Under the pieces are notes generated by a model. That model ran no database searches and was not told the DNA's origin. It saw only the letters and a list, made by a program, of their open reading frames with translations. Of a stretch of DNA of 64,000 nucleotides, positions 7,269 to 15,832 are shown piece by piece. This DNA is from Planctomycetota bacterium (GTDB taxonomy: Bacteria; Planctomycetota; Planctomycetia; Isosphaerales; Isosphaeraceae), in assembly GCA_028291545.1 (NCBI GenBank), contig JAQGHR010000004.1, forward strand, positions 82,834-146,833, given 5' to 3'. The translations under genes were made by a program, and so were the position numbers. Position 1 is the first letter of the stretch, and each line of letters opens with the position of its first letter.

Positions 7269-9698
7269 ATGACCGCAGGCGTCCTGATCGTCTCGATCCT
7301 CGCGATCGCCCTTCCCGCCGACGACTCCTCGATGAAGATCGACGCGAACAAGGTCGTGAATCGGATTTCTCCTCTCATGTACGGCTCGTGCATCGAGGAC
7401 GTCAATCACGAGATCTACGGCGGACTCTATGCGCAGATGATCTTCGGCGAGAGCTTCGAAGAACCCCCGAGATCGATCGGCCCCGCCGGCTGGACAGCCT
7501 ACGGAGGTCAGTGGAAGGCCGACGCGAGCCTTCTGTCTGTCGCGTCCGATTTCGGCGCGAAGATCGTCCGCGATGGCGGGATCATCACCGACGCAACCGT
7601 GTCTTGCGACGTCAGGCTGACGGACGACCGGGGCGACAACGCGGGGTTGATCCTGCGCGTGAACGATCCCCGGCCGGGTGCGGATTCCTGGATTGGATAC
7701 GAGATCAGCATCTCCGCGAAACATCAATTCGTCCTGCTGGGCCGCCATAAGAATAACTTCACGCTCTTGAAAACCCAGAAGGCCGACATCACGCCCGGTC
7801 GGTGGTATCGGCTCTCCGCCAGGATGAAGGGCGCCGAGATCCAGATTCATCTGGACGACGCGAAGGAACCCGTCATCACGTTCAGCGATGATGCAAACGC
7901 GATCACCTCGGGGCGGGTCGGCCTGCGAACATGGGGCTCGAATGCCGAGTACCGCAATCTCGTGATCGAGAAGGCCGATGGCAAGACCGCAGACGCGTTC
8001 GCCCCTCGGACCGGCCCGGGGTTTGAGCGACATCTGAGCGGAATGTGGGACGTGATCCGGACCGGTGACGCCGTCCCGGAACTCGCCTGGGACGAAGATC
8101 GACCGTACAACACCGCCCATTCTCAGCGAATCGAGCGGCGCGGCGAGTCGGGGACCGTTGGAATTGCGAACCGTGGATTGAATCGCTGGGGCCTCAACTT
8201 TCGAGCGGGACACGCCTACGCTGGCCGCCTTTTTCTGCGACAGGAAGGCTATCAAGGCGCAGTCACCGTTGCCCTTCAGAGTGCCGACGGCCGGCGGACC
8301 TACGCCTCTCAGACGCTTGAGGAGCTCGACAAGGACTGGACTCTTCACGAATTCGCGTTGACGCCCGACGCGACCGACTCGAACGCTCGTTTTGCCGTGT
8401 GGATTGACCGACCCGGCAAGGTGTGGGTGGATCAGGTGTTTCTGTCCGGCACCGGCGAAGAACTCTTCGCTGGCCTGCCGTTCCGCGGCGACATCGCGCG
8501 GTCCCTGCAGCAACAAGGCCTCACGCTCCTCCGCTACGGCGGGTCGATGGTCAATGCGCCCGAATATCGCTGGAAAACGATGATCGGGGACCGTGACAAG
8601 AGGCCCCAATACAAAGGCTGGTGGTATTCGCAATCCACCAACGGATTCGGGATCGAGGAGTTCGTTCAATTCTGCCGGGCCGCGGGCTTCGAGGCCGTCG
8701 TCTCCATCAACATCGAGGAAACGCCCCAGGATGCGGCGGATCTCGTGGAGTATTTCAACGGCCCGGCAACGAGCGAGTGGGGACGCAAACGGGCTGCGAA
8801 CGGTCACCCCGCTCCATACGCGCTCAAGTACCTTCAGATCGGCAATGAGGAGACGACCAACGCCCATTACATCGAACGGTTCAAGCTGCTTTACGAGGCC
8901 ATGCGACCGCGAGACGAATCCGTCCAGTACATCATCGGGGCCTGGTGGGAGCCCGATAACCCGATCTCGAAACGCATCGTGCAGGAACTCAGCGGCAAGG
9001 CATCGCTATGGGATGTCCACGTCGGCGGCGACGATCCGCGCGAGGGAGCGAAAGTTGATGCCTTGTTCACGCGAATGAGGAAGCTCTACGAGGACTGGTC
9101 CCCGGGGACGACCCTCAAGGCCTGCGTTCTGGAGGAGAATGGAGGCCGGCACAACATTCAGCGAGCGCTCGGGCACGCCGGGGTCCTCAACGCGACACAG
9201 CGGCACGGCGATTTCGTCCTGATCGACTGCCCGGCGAATTGCCTCCAGCCCTGGAAGCAAAACGATAACGATTGGGACCAGGGCCAGCTTTTTTTCACGA
9301 GCAGTCAGGTCTGGGGGATGCCTCCCTACTACGCCCAGCAGATGGCCGCCTCATCGCATCAGCCCCTGCGAATTGCTTCGAGCGTGAAGAGCCCCGGTAA
9401 CGACCTGGATCTGACCGCGACGCGCGATGAAGCCGGCAAGACGCTCATCCTCAAAGTGGTCAATGTGGGCGAGGCGTCCCACCGAACCGAAATCACGGTT
9501 GAGGGTGGTGGGACGATGGCTCGAAAGGCAAACGTGCTGACGCTGTCAGGAAATCTCAACGACATCAACACGCCCGAGGCACCCGACCGGATTCGATCGC
9601 TTTCGACGCAACTGGAGGTCACGGGCGACCGGTTCTCGTACGAGTTCGCTGCCAGGTCCTACACCATCCTTCGCATCCCGATCGTTCGGGCCGATTGA
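7269..9698 (+). CDS. Secreted GH51-like alpha-L-arabinofuranosidase with an embedded beta-sandwich domain
   Basis: This is an 809-residue exported glycosidase with a short signal peptide ('GVLIVSILAIALPA'). After 'SPLMYGSCIEDVNHEIYGG', characteristic of GH51 enzymes, a segment of roughly residues 75-240 looks like a laminin-G/DUF1080-type beta-sandwich inserted before the barrel. The clan-A catalytic pair can be placed: acid/base E527 in 'LQIGNEETT' and nucleophile at E622/E623 in 'CVLEENGG'. The C-terminal 100 residues resemble the arabinofuranosidase C-terminal beta domain. It would release terminal arabinose or related sugars outside the cytoplasm. 'aagga' precedes the ATG. It is the only glycoside hydrolase recognised in the cluster. 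Confidence 0.83.
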   Translation: MTAGVLIVSILAIALPADDSSMKIDANKVVNRISPLMYGSCIEDVNHEIYGGLYAQMIFGESFEEPPRSIGPAGWTAYGGQWKADASLLSVASDFGAKIVRDGGIITDATVSCDVRLTDDRGDNAGLILRVNDPRPGADSWIGYEISISAKHQFVLLGRHKNNFTLLKTQKADITPGRWYRLSARMKGAEIQIHLDDAKEPVITFSDDANAITSGRVGLRTWGSNAEYRNLVIEKADGKTADAFAPRTGPGFERHLSGMWDVIRTGDAVPELAWDEDRPYNTAHSQRIERRGESGTVGIANRGLNRWGLNFRAGHAYAGRLFLRQEGYQGAVTVALQSADGRRTYASQTLEELDKDWTLHEFALTPDATDSNARFAVWIDRPGKVWVDQVFLSGTGEELFAGLPFRGDIARSLQQQGLTLLRYGGSMVNAPEYRWKTMIGDRDKRPQYKGWWYSQSTNGFGIEEFVQFCRAAGFEAVVSINIEETPQDAADLVEYFNGPATSEWGRKRAANGHPAPYALKYLQIGNEETTNAHYIERFKLLYEAMRPRDESVQYIIGAWWEPDNPISKRIVQELSGKASLWDVHVGGDDPREGAKVDALFTRMRKLYEDWSPGTTLKACVLEENGGRHNIQRALGHAGVLNATQRHGDFVLIDCPANCLQPWKQNDNDWDQGQLFFTSSQVWGMPPYYAQQMAASSHQPLRIASSVKSPGNDLDLTATRDEAGKTLILKVVNVGEASHRTEITVEGGGTMARKANVLTLSGNLNDINTPEAPDRIRSLSTQLEVTGDRFSYEFAARSYTILRIPIVRAD

Positions 9699-9809
9699 GA
9701 AAACCACGGCAGTGCCGGGTTGTTCCGAGGCTCGCGGTCGAGTAGCCTCGCCTCGAACGAGGATGCGGCTGGATGGACCAGGGCAGACTCTCAAACGAGG
9801 ATTCCGACC

Positions 9810-11129
9810 ATGACGACTCCCGGAATGAACCGTCGCGAGGCGTTGAAGCGTCTCGCGGCGGCCAGCATCGCCGTCCCGTTCGCCTTTCGCGCCCACGCCG
9901 CGGCACCCAGCGAAACGCTCTACCATGCCAGTTTCGGCGCGGCCGGGATGGCGGGGGCTGACCTCGGCTCCATCACCGCCAGCCCTCACGTCAAGCTCGT
10001 GGCCGTCGCGGACGTGGACCTCCGAAATACCGCCGACCTCGTGAAGCGTTTCCCCGGCATTCACGTCTATCAGGACTGGCGCGAATTGCTCGATAAGGAG
10101 AAGAAGCTCGATTCCGTGAACGTCTCCACTCCCGACTTCATGCATGCGCCGATCACCATGCGTGCCATGCAACGAGGTCTCCACGTCTACACCCAGAAGC
10201 CGCTCACGCAGACGGTGTATGAGGCCCGGCAATTGACGAAGGCGGCCAAGGAGAAGGGGCTGGTCACCCAGATGGGCATCCAGATTCACTCGCACCCCGT
10301 TCACAAGGCCGTCGTGGCGACCATCCAGGACGGGGCGATCGGCAAGGTCAAGGAAGTTCATAGCTGGAGCGGCAAACACTGGGGGGATAAGGCCCCTCGT
10401 CCCGATCGAACCGACCCGATCCCCCAAGGTCTGAACTGGGATGCCTGGCTTGGGGTCGCGGCCGAGCGCCCGTTTATCGCGGGCTATTACCATCCGGGCG
10501 AGTGGCGGAAGCGTCTGGATTTCGGCACCGGCACATTCGGTGACATGGGTTGTCACATCCTTGACCCGGTCTTCGGCTCGCTCGCCCTGACGGCCCCCAC
10601 CTCCGTCAGGTCCGTCGGCGGTGCGCCCAACGCCGATAGCTGGGGACTCGACTCCCAGGTCCGCTACATCTTCCCGTCCACGGCGTACACGGCCGAGACG
10701 CTGACATTGCACTGGTACGACGGCGACAAACGGCCCCCCACAGAGGTCAAGGCGCTGATCGGCGAACGACCGCTGAGCGATCAGGGCTCCATTTACATCG
10801 GCGAGAAGGGCGTCCTCTACTCCCCTTACATCGATGCACCGGTCCTGCTTCCGGCCGACAAGTTCACTGATTACAAACGGCCGACTCCCGGCGGCGACGA
10901 TCACTATCTCCAGTTCGTCGAGGCTTGCCGTGGGAACGGAAAAACCTCCGCGCCGTTCTCCTATGCCGGCCCGATGACCGAGTCGATCTTGCTCGGCACG
11001 CTGGCCACGCGGTTCCCCATGACGACCCTCGATTGGAACGCGGCCGACATGAAGGTGACGAACGTCGCCGAAGCCAACGCGTTCGTGCGCAAGCGATATC
11101 GCGCGGGCTGGGAAGTCGAGGGCTTGTAA
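9810..11129 (+). CDS. Tat-exported Gfo/Idh/MocA-family oxidoreductase (QKP variant)
   Basis: This is a 439-residue protein. ATG 9810 follows 'aacgagg' and opens a Tat signal ('MNRREALKRLAAAS') with an Ala-rich H-region ending near 'HAAAPS'. The N-terminal half is a Rossmann domain. The usual 'EKP' is replaced by 'QKP' at about residues 129-131 ('YTQKPLTQTVYEAR'), so the conserved Glu is absent. The C-terminal domain contains 'GTFGDMGCHILD', typical of planctomycete members. Function is inferred as a periplasmic NAD(P)-type sugar oxidoreductase, but the substitution leaves the chemistry open. It is followed by the dehydratase gene after about 120 bases. Confidence 0.86.
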   Translation: MTTPGMNRREALKRLAAASIAVPFAFRAHAAAPSETLYHASFGAAGMAGADLGSITASPHVKLVAVADVDLRNTADLVKRFPGIHVYQDWRELLDKEKKLDSVNVSTPDFMHAPITMRAMQRGLHVYTQKPLTQTVYEARQLTKAAKEKGLVTQMGIQIHSHPVHKAVVATIQDGAIGKVKEVHSWSGKHWGDKAPRPDRTDPIPQGLNWDAWLGVAAERPFIAGYYHPGEWRKRLDFGTGTFGDMGCHILDPVFGSLALTAPTSVRSVGGAPNADSWGLDSQVRYIFPSTAYTAETLTLHWYDGDKRPPTEVKALIGERPLSDQGSIYIGEKGVLYSPYIDAPVLLPADKFTDYKRPTPGGDDHYLQFVEACRGNGKTSAPFSYAGPMTESILLGTLATRFPMTTLDWNAADMKVTNVAEANAFVRKRYRAGWEVEGL

Positions 11130-11248
11130 CGATTCGTCGGGTGGGTCGCGGACTCGTCGACCCACCCCTTCTTACTTGGCAGAGGGACCGCGCCGGAACA
11201 CCGGCGAGCGAACGGTCCCGTGAAATTACCGAGATCCGAGGGCGCCGC

Positions 11249-12382
11249 GTGAAGATTGCTTCCGTCGAAATCTACCCCCTGACCGGCGCGACCGTCGACG
11301 GCGGATGGCCGCAGGGTCACGAGCCGCAAGAGAACCTGCATACCTTGCTGATTGTCCGGACCGATTCGGGCCTGTCAGGGTTTGGCAGCAGCTTCACCTC
11401 CGGCAAGCTCGTGGTCGGGGCCGTCGAGTTGCTCTGGCCGCTATTGAAGGGTGAATCGGCCGTCGAGCCCGAGCGTGTTTCCGAGACCCTCCGGCAGTCG
11501 AGCTTCTGGCAAGGTCGCGGCGGATCGGTCGAACACGCGATTAGTGGCATCGACATCGCACTCTGGGATCTGCTGGGAAAGGCCTGTCGTCAACCGACCT
11601 CTCGCTTACTGGGCGGCGACTATCGCCACACCATCAAGCCCTACGGTTCCATCCTCTTCGACGAGCCCGATGCCCTGCGACGAACGCTCCTGAGTGTGGT
11701 CGATCGAGGTTTCGCCGCGATCAAGATGGGCTGGCGTCCGTTCGGGAGACGCGATCGGAAGTTCGATGAGTTGCTTGTACGCACCGCCCGCCAGGCCGTT
11801 GGCGACACCGTGGAGCTCATGGTTGATGCCGGCGGTAGCGAGCAATTCTGGCCTCACGGGACCAACTGGGCCAGGAACACCGCGAGGATGCTCGCCGATT
11901 ACGGCATCACCTGGTTCGAGGAGCCCCTGCCTCCCGATGACCTCGCCGGCTATGTCGAGTTGACGAGAATCTCTCCGGTTCCGATCGCAGGCGGGGAAGT
12001 TCTCACGCGTCGCCAGTCATTCCGGCCCTGGATTGAGCAACGGGCCGTGGACATTTTGCAGCCGGATTGCACGAAAAATGGAGGCCTGAGCGAGTCACGC
12101 CGGATTGCCTGGCTCGCCGCCGAACACAACGTGCAAGTGGTCCCCCACGGCTGGAACACCGCGATCGGCCTCGCCGCAGATCTCCAGTTCTCCGCGTCAA
12201 TCCCGGTCGCCCGCTACGTTGAGTATCTCACGCCATGTGCGTATATCGATGAGATCCTCACGGAACCGTTTCGCCTCGATGGTGACGGCCTGTTGACGAT
12301 CCCGAGCGGGCCTGGATTGGGCGTCGAGATCGATCCCGAGAAGCTGAAACGGTTCTGTCCAAACCCGATCTTGTTCCGTTGA
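11249..12382 (+). CDS. Enolase-superfamily (mandelate racemase/muconate lactonizing) acid-sugar dehydratase
   Basis: This is a 377-residue protein with an N-terminal capping domain and a TIM barrel. Metal ligands are D193 ('LMVDAGG'), E224 or E225 ('WFEEPLPP') and E250 ('IAGGEV'). H300 in 'VPHGWN' with the upstream 'DILQPD' matches the His-Asp base of the mandelate racemase subgroup, and 'AIKMGW' lies at the second-strand Lys position. The start is GTG at 11249 with 'gagg' upstream. Upstream in-frame sequence overlaps the previous gene and is not enolase-like. Members dehydrate aldonic or aldaric acids to 2-keto-3-deoxy acids, which the kinase at the window start could phosphorylate. The pathway link is inference. 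Confidence 0.85.
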   Translation: MKIASVEIYPLTGATVDGGWPQGHEPQENLHTLLIVRTDSGLSGFGSSFTSGKLVVGAVELLWPLLKGESAVEPERVSETLRQSSFWQGRGGSVEHAISGIDIALWDLLGKACRQPTSRLLGGDYRHTIKPYGSILFDEPDALRRTLLSVVDRGFAAIKMGWRPFGRRDRKFDELLVRTARQAVGDTVELMVDAGGSEQFWPHGTNWARNTARMLADYGITWFEEPLPPDDLAGYVELTRISPVPIAGGEVLTRRQSFRPWIEQRAVDILQPDCTKNGGLSESRRIAWLAAEHNVQVVPHGWNTAIGLAADLQFSASIPVARYVEYLTPCAYIDEILTEPFRLDGDGLLTIPSGPGLGVEIDPEKLKRFCPNPILFR

Positions 12383-12400
12383 TCTCCGAGGAATCACGAC

Positions 12401-13435
12401 ATGCCTCGTGAAGTCGTTCAGCCGGATGGTCTCGACCTCGATACACCGGGGCGCCGCGATTACTGGGTGGCGCTCGAACACGGCACCATGTGGGGAACCC
12501 ACCTCATCCCGGTCACGGTCTTCGTCGGTAATCAGGCGAAACCCGGCCGAGGACTTGTGGCGTTTGGATCGACGCACGGGAATGAGTACGAAGGCCCGGC
12601 GGCGATCAAGAATCTCATGGAGGAGATCTCCGCCGACGAGGTTCTCGGTCGGATCATCCTCATCCCCGTGCTGAATCCCGAGGCATTTCGCACCGGGACT
12701 CGCGACACGGTCGGTGCCGACGGGGTCAACCTGAACCGGGCGTTCGTCGAGGGCGCGGGTCGGCAACCGGGGATGACGGGCATCACGCATCGGATCGCGG
12801 ATTTCGTCCGGGACTTCGTCTGGCCCCACGTCCACGTCGTGCTCGACCTGCACTCGGGTGGCCAGCAGATCCGCTTCGACCTGTGCGCCAGCTTTCACCC
12901 GATCGACGACCCGGAACTGGCCACGGCGACCGCCGAAACCGCTCGATGGTTCGGCACGCCGTTGGTCATGATCTATCAAAATCGGACCCCGGGTTTGCTC
13001 ACGAGCGAAGCCGAGCGCCTGGGGAAGATCACCGTGGGAACCGAACTGGGCTGGGGTGAGGCCGTGCTGTCCGAAGGCGTGCGATACGGCCGTCAGGGAG
13101 TTCTTGCGGCGGCAATTCACCACAAGCAACTTCGCGGCAAGATTCAGCCGATCGGCCATCATGCGGCGGGCACGCAGAAGTGCGCTGCGATTGTCGATTT
13201 CGATTGCTACGTTCCGGCCCCGTTCGACGGCCATTACGAAGAGGTTCTTCTCTGCGGGAATCGCGTTCGTCGCGGCGACTTGGTGGGTCGGTTGCATGAC
13301 TTCCAGCGGATCGACGAGCGGCCCTGGCCCGTGGTCGCCTCGATCGATGGAGTTGTCGTCGGCCAGGCGTGGGGCGCCCGAGTACGACAGGGACAGTTTA
13401 TTCTGTGTGTCGGGGTAGAGCAGACCCTGTCATGA
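12401..13435 (+). CDS. Succinylglutamate desuccinylase/aspartoacylase-family zinc deacylase
   Basis: This is a 344-residue cytoplasmic protein of the M14-like AstE/aspartoacylase family. The zinc pair is in 'GSTHGNEYEGP' (His and Glu), the third ligand is probably the His in 'VLDLHSGGQ', and 'NLNRAF' is a family signature. The C-terminal beta-domain ends 'QFILCVGVEQ'. The family hydrolyses N-acyl amino acids, and relatives such as DoeB deacetylate N-acetyl-diaminobutyrate. It starts 18 bases after the dehydratase gene and is followed by a creatininase-type amidase, suggesting that the pathway ends in amide or N-acyl hydrolysis. The substrate is unknown. Confidence 0.85.
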   Translation: MPREVVQPDGLDLDTPGRRDYWVALEHGTMWGTHLIPVTVFVGNQAKPGRGLVAFGSTHGNEYEGPAAIKNLMEEISADEVLGRIILIPVLNPEAFRTGTRDTVGADGVNLNRAFVEGAGRQPGMTGITHRIADFVRDFVWPHVHVVLDLHSGGQQIRFDLCASFHPIDDPELATATAETARWFGTPLVMIYQNRTPGLLTSEAERLGKITVGTELGWGEAVLSEGVRYGRQGVLAAAIHHKQLRGKIQPIGHHAAGTQKCAAIVDFDCYVPAPFDGHYEEVLLCGNRVRRGDLVGRLHDFQRIDERPWPVVASIDGVVVGQAWGARVRQGQFILCVGVEQTLS

Positions 13436-13472
13436 AAAACGCCCAGGGACCGACCTTTTTCAGGAATTTCCC

Positions 13473-14297
13473 ATGTCTCGCGCCGCAACCGAGTACCGCT
13501 ACAATCGCCTGACCTGGCCCGAGATGAACGACGCGATTGCCGCGCAGAAGCTCATCATCCTGCCGACCGGCTCGACGGAGCAGCACGGCCACCATCTTCC
13601 GATTGATGTCGATGAGTTTTTGTGTGAATCCGTCTGCCTGGAGGTCGGTCGCCGCATCCCGGACAAGGTGCTCGTGCTGCCTCCGGTCTCCTATGGCCTG
13701 AATCGGCACCACATCGACTTCCCCGGAACGATCCACATCGAGCCGGACGTGTTCATCGCGTTCTGTCTGAATATTACCAAGAGTGTGGCCTATCACGGGT
13801 TCCAGAAGATCCTGATCGTCAACGGGCACGGCTCGAACGCGCCGATGATCGACCTGGTGGCACGAAAGACCGTGCTGGAGACGAAGTCGCTCTGCTTCGC
13901 GACCACGTATTTCTGGTTCCTGCGGGAGGCGTTCGAGAAGATCCGCGAATCGAAGGTGATCGCCCACGCCGACGAGTTCGAGACCTCCCTGTATCTCCAT
14001 CTGGCGCCCGACCGTGTCCAGATGGACAAGGCGGTCGAGGACAACGACCGTATGGGCAAGTACACCAGCAGCGACAGCACAGCGAATTACTTCGTCCGCT
14101 TCAACGACTACTGGGGCCGCTGGACCAGGACCGGCGTCCACGGCGACGCCACCAAGGGCACCGCCGAAAAAGGTGCAATCCTGTTCAACGCCGCCGTCGA
14201 GGGACTGGTCGGCCTGGTCGATGAACTCCGCGCCTGGCCGATCGAGGAAAGGGCGGACATGCACCGAGGTCCGGTCCAGTCACAAATTCGCTGGTGA
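13473..14297 (+). CDS. Creatininase-family amidohydrolase
   Basis: This is a 274-residue member of the creatininase/FAPy-deformylase-like family. Metal-binding motifs are visible: 'PTGSTEQHGHHLPIDVD' near the N-terminus and 'VNGHGSNAP' in the middle, with a later 'HADEFETS' supplying acidic ligands. It has no signal peptide. Members cleave cyclic or linear amides (creatinine, mycofactocin precursor, FAPy), so the annotation is to family only. It is the last gene of the plus-strand catabolic run. Only 22 bases separate its stop from that of the convergent DUF1501 gene. Confidence 0.87.
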   Translation: MSRAATEYRYNRLTWPEMNDAIAAQKLIILPTGSTEQHGHHLPIDVDEFLCESVCLEVGRRIPDKVLVLPPVSYGLNRHHIDFPGTIHIEPDVFIAFCLNITKSVAYHGFQKILIVNGHGSNAPMIDLVARKTVLETKSLCFATTYFWFLREAFEKIRESKVIAHADEFETSLYLHLAPDRVQMDKAVEDNDRMGKYTSSDSTANYFVRFNDYWGRWTRTGVHGDATKGTAEKGAILFNAAVEGLVGLVDELRAWPIEERADMHRGPVQSQIRW

Positions 14298-14319
14298 TGG
14301 TCGTCGAGCACGCGCCAGC

Positions 14320-15771
14320 CTATGCGAGGATCTCCTTCACCACTTTGCCGAACACGTCCGTGAGCCGATAGTCCCGGCCCTGGAATCGATAGGTCAGTTT
14401 GGTGTGGTCCAGCCCGAGCAGATGCAAGATCGTGGCCTGGAGATCGTGGACGTGGACGCCGTCTCGCGCGACGGAGAAGCCCAGTTCGTCGGACTCGCCG
14501 TGAGTGTATCCGCCCTTGACGCCGCCGCCGGCGAGGAACATGGAGTAGCAATCGGGGAAGTGATCGCGGCCGAGAACGGCGCTGGCGGCGGTGCGGCCCT
14601 CACGGAACGGGGTGCGCCCGAACTCACCGCTACAAATGATCAGTGTCTCGTCCAGCAAGCCGCGCGACTTGAGATCCTTGATCAGCGCGGCGACTGGTCG
14701 ATCCATCGTGGCACACTTCTTCGTCAGTCCGTCGGTCAACCCCTCGCCGGCTCCGGTGCCGTGGAAGTCCCAGCCCCAATCGAAGAGTTGGACGTAGCGA
14801 ACGCCTTGCTCGACCAGGCGACGGGCCAACAGGCAATTGTTCGCGAAACTGGACGTGCCCGGTTGCGCGCCGTATGCCTCGATGAGATGCTTCGGCTCGC
14901 GGGAAATGTCCATGACCTCGGGAACCGAAGCCTGCATTCGGAACGCCAGTTCGTATTGCGCGATCCTCGTTGCGGTCTCGGGATCGCCCAGCTCTCGCGC
15001 CTGGATCTCGTTCAGGTCTCGGAGCGCGTCAAGGCTCTGACGCCGCATCGATCGATCCATCCCCGCCGGGTCGGACGCATAAAGGACGGGGTCGCCGGTC
15101 GAACGGCACTGGACTCCCTGGTAGACCGAGGGGAGGAAGCCGCTCCCGAACGACGCCTTGCCGCCATTGGGCTGCACGCCGCTCGAAATCAGCACCACGA
15201 ATCCGGGTAGATTCGCATTTTCCGTCCCCAGACCATAGGTCGCCCATGTCCCCATGGACGGCCGGCCCGATCGAGGCGAGCCGGTGTAAAGCAACAGCTC
15301 GGCCGGAGCATGGTTAAACTGGTCGGTATGCATCGAGCGGATGACGCACAAGTCGTCTGCGACGGAGTGCAGGTTGGGGATGGCGTCCGACAACCACACG
15401 CCGTTCTTGCCGTGCTGCTCGAATTTTCGAGGGGTGCCCAGCAGCTTGGGCGTGCCCGACGTGAACGCGAATCGCTTGCCCTTGATGAAGGCGTCCGGGC
15501 ATTCCTGTCCCGTGCGCTTGACCAGTTCCGGCTTGTAGTCGTAGAGGTCCAGATGAGGGGGAGAACCGGTCAGGTGGAGGTAGATGATACGCTTCGCTTT
15601 CGGTGCGAAGTGCGAGAGTCTTGGCGCTAAGGGATCGACAACCTTTCCCGCGTCGGCCGGCGCGTCCTTGGCCAGCAAGGAGGCCAACGCCATCGCGCCG
15701 AGGCCCGCCTGGCTCTCCCGGAAGAAGTGCCGACGGGTCATGTCTTGGACGCGTTCAATTCGAGGGTCCAT
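14320..15771 (-). CDS. Tat-exported DUF1501 protein (sulfatase/alkaline-phosphatase-like fold)
   Basis: This is a 483-residue protein characteristic of planctomycetes. The N-terminus carries 'MTRRHFFRESQAGLG', a Tat signal typical of the family. The body has the DUF1501 landmarks 'IYLHLTGSPPHLDLYDYKP', 'CVIRSMHTDQFNHAPAELL', 'FDWGWDFHG' and 'CSGEFGRTP'. The ATG at 15771 is chosen because 'gggag' lies upstream at good spacing. An ATG six codons earlier is possible. The DUF1549/DUF1553 gene lies 61 bases upstream and reads in the same direction. The pair is a hallmark planctomycete module, presumed to act outside the cytoplasm on sulfated or other complex polymers, but no activity is established. 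Confidence 0.92.
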   Translation of the reverse strand: MDPRIERVQDMTRRHFFRESQAGLGAMALASLLAKDAPADAGKVVDPLAPRLSHFAPKAKRIIYLHLTGSPPHLDLYDYKPELVKRTGQECPDAFIKGKRFAFTSGTPKLLGTPRKFEQHGKNGVWLSDAIPNLHSVADDLCVIRSMHTDQFNHAPAELLLYTGSPRSGRPSMGTWATYGLGTENANLPGFVVLISSGVQPNGGKASFGSGFLPSVYQGVQCRSTGDPVLYASDPAGMDRSMRRQSLDALRDLNEIQARELGDPETATRIAQYELAFRMQASVPEVMDISREPKHLIEAYGAQPGTSSFANNCLLARRLVEQGVRYVQLFDWGWDFHGTGAGEGLTDGLTKKCATMDRPVAALIKDLKSRGLLDETLIICSGEFGRTPFREGRTAASAVLGRDHFPDCYSMFLAGGGVKGGYTHGESDELGFSVARDGVHVHDLQATILHLLGLDHTKLTYRFQGRDYRLTDVFGKVVKEILA

Positions 15772-15832
15772 CGAGCGTTCTCCCGTCATCCTATCGGGCG
15801 GATCGCGAGTTCGTTCGCGATCCGCCCAGATA

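Noticed and set aside
6312..8867. Very long minus-strand open frame (851 codons) opposite the SDR and GH51-like genes
   Set aside because: It has no family motifs and an Arg/Asp/His-rich composition. It mirrors two well-supported plus-strand genes, as expected in high-GC DNA.
9546..11165. Minus-strand open frame of 539 codons opposite the second Tat oxidoreductase
   Set aside because: It is a shadow frame rich in Arg, Gly and Asp. The plus-strand gene has a Tat signal and Rossmann features.
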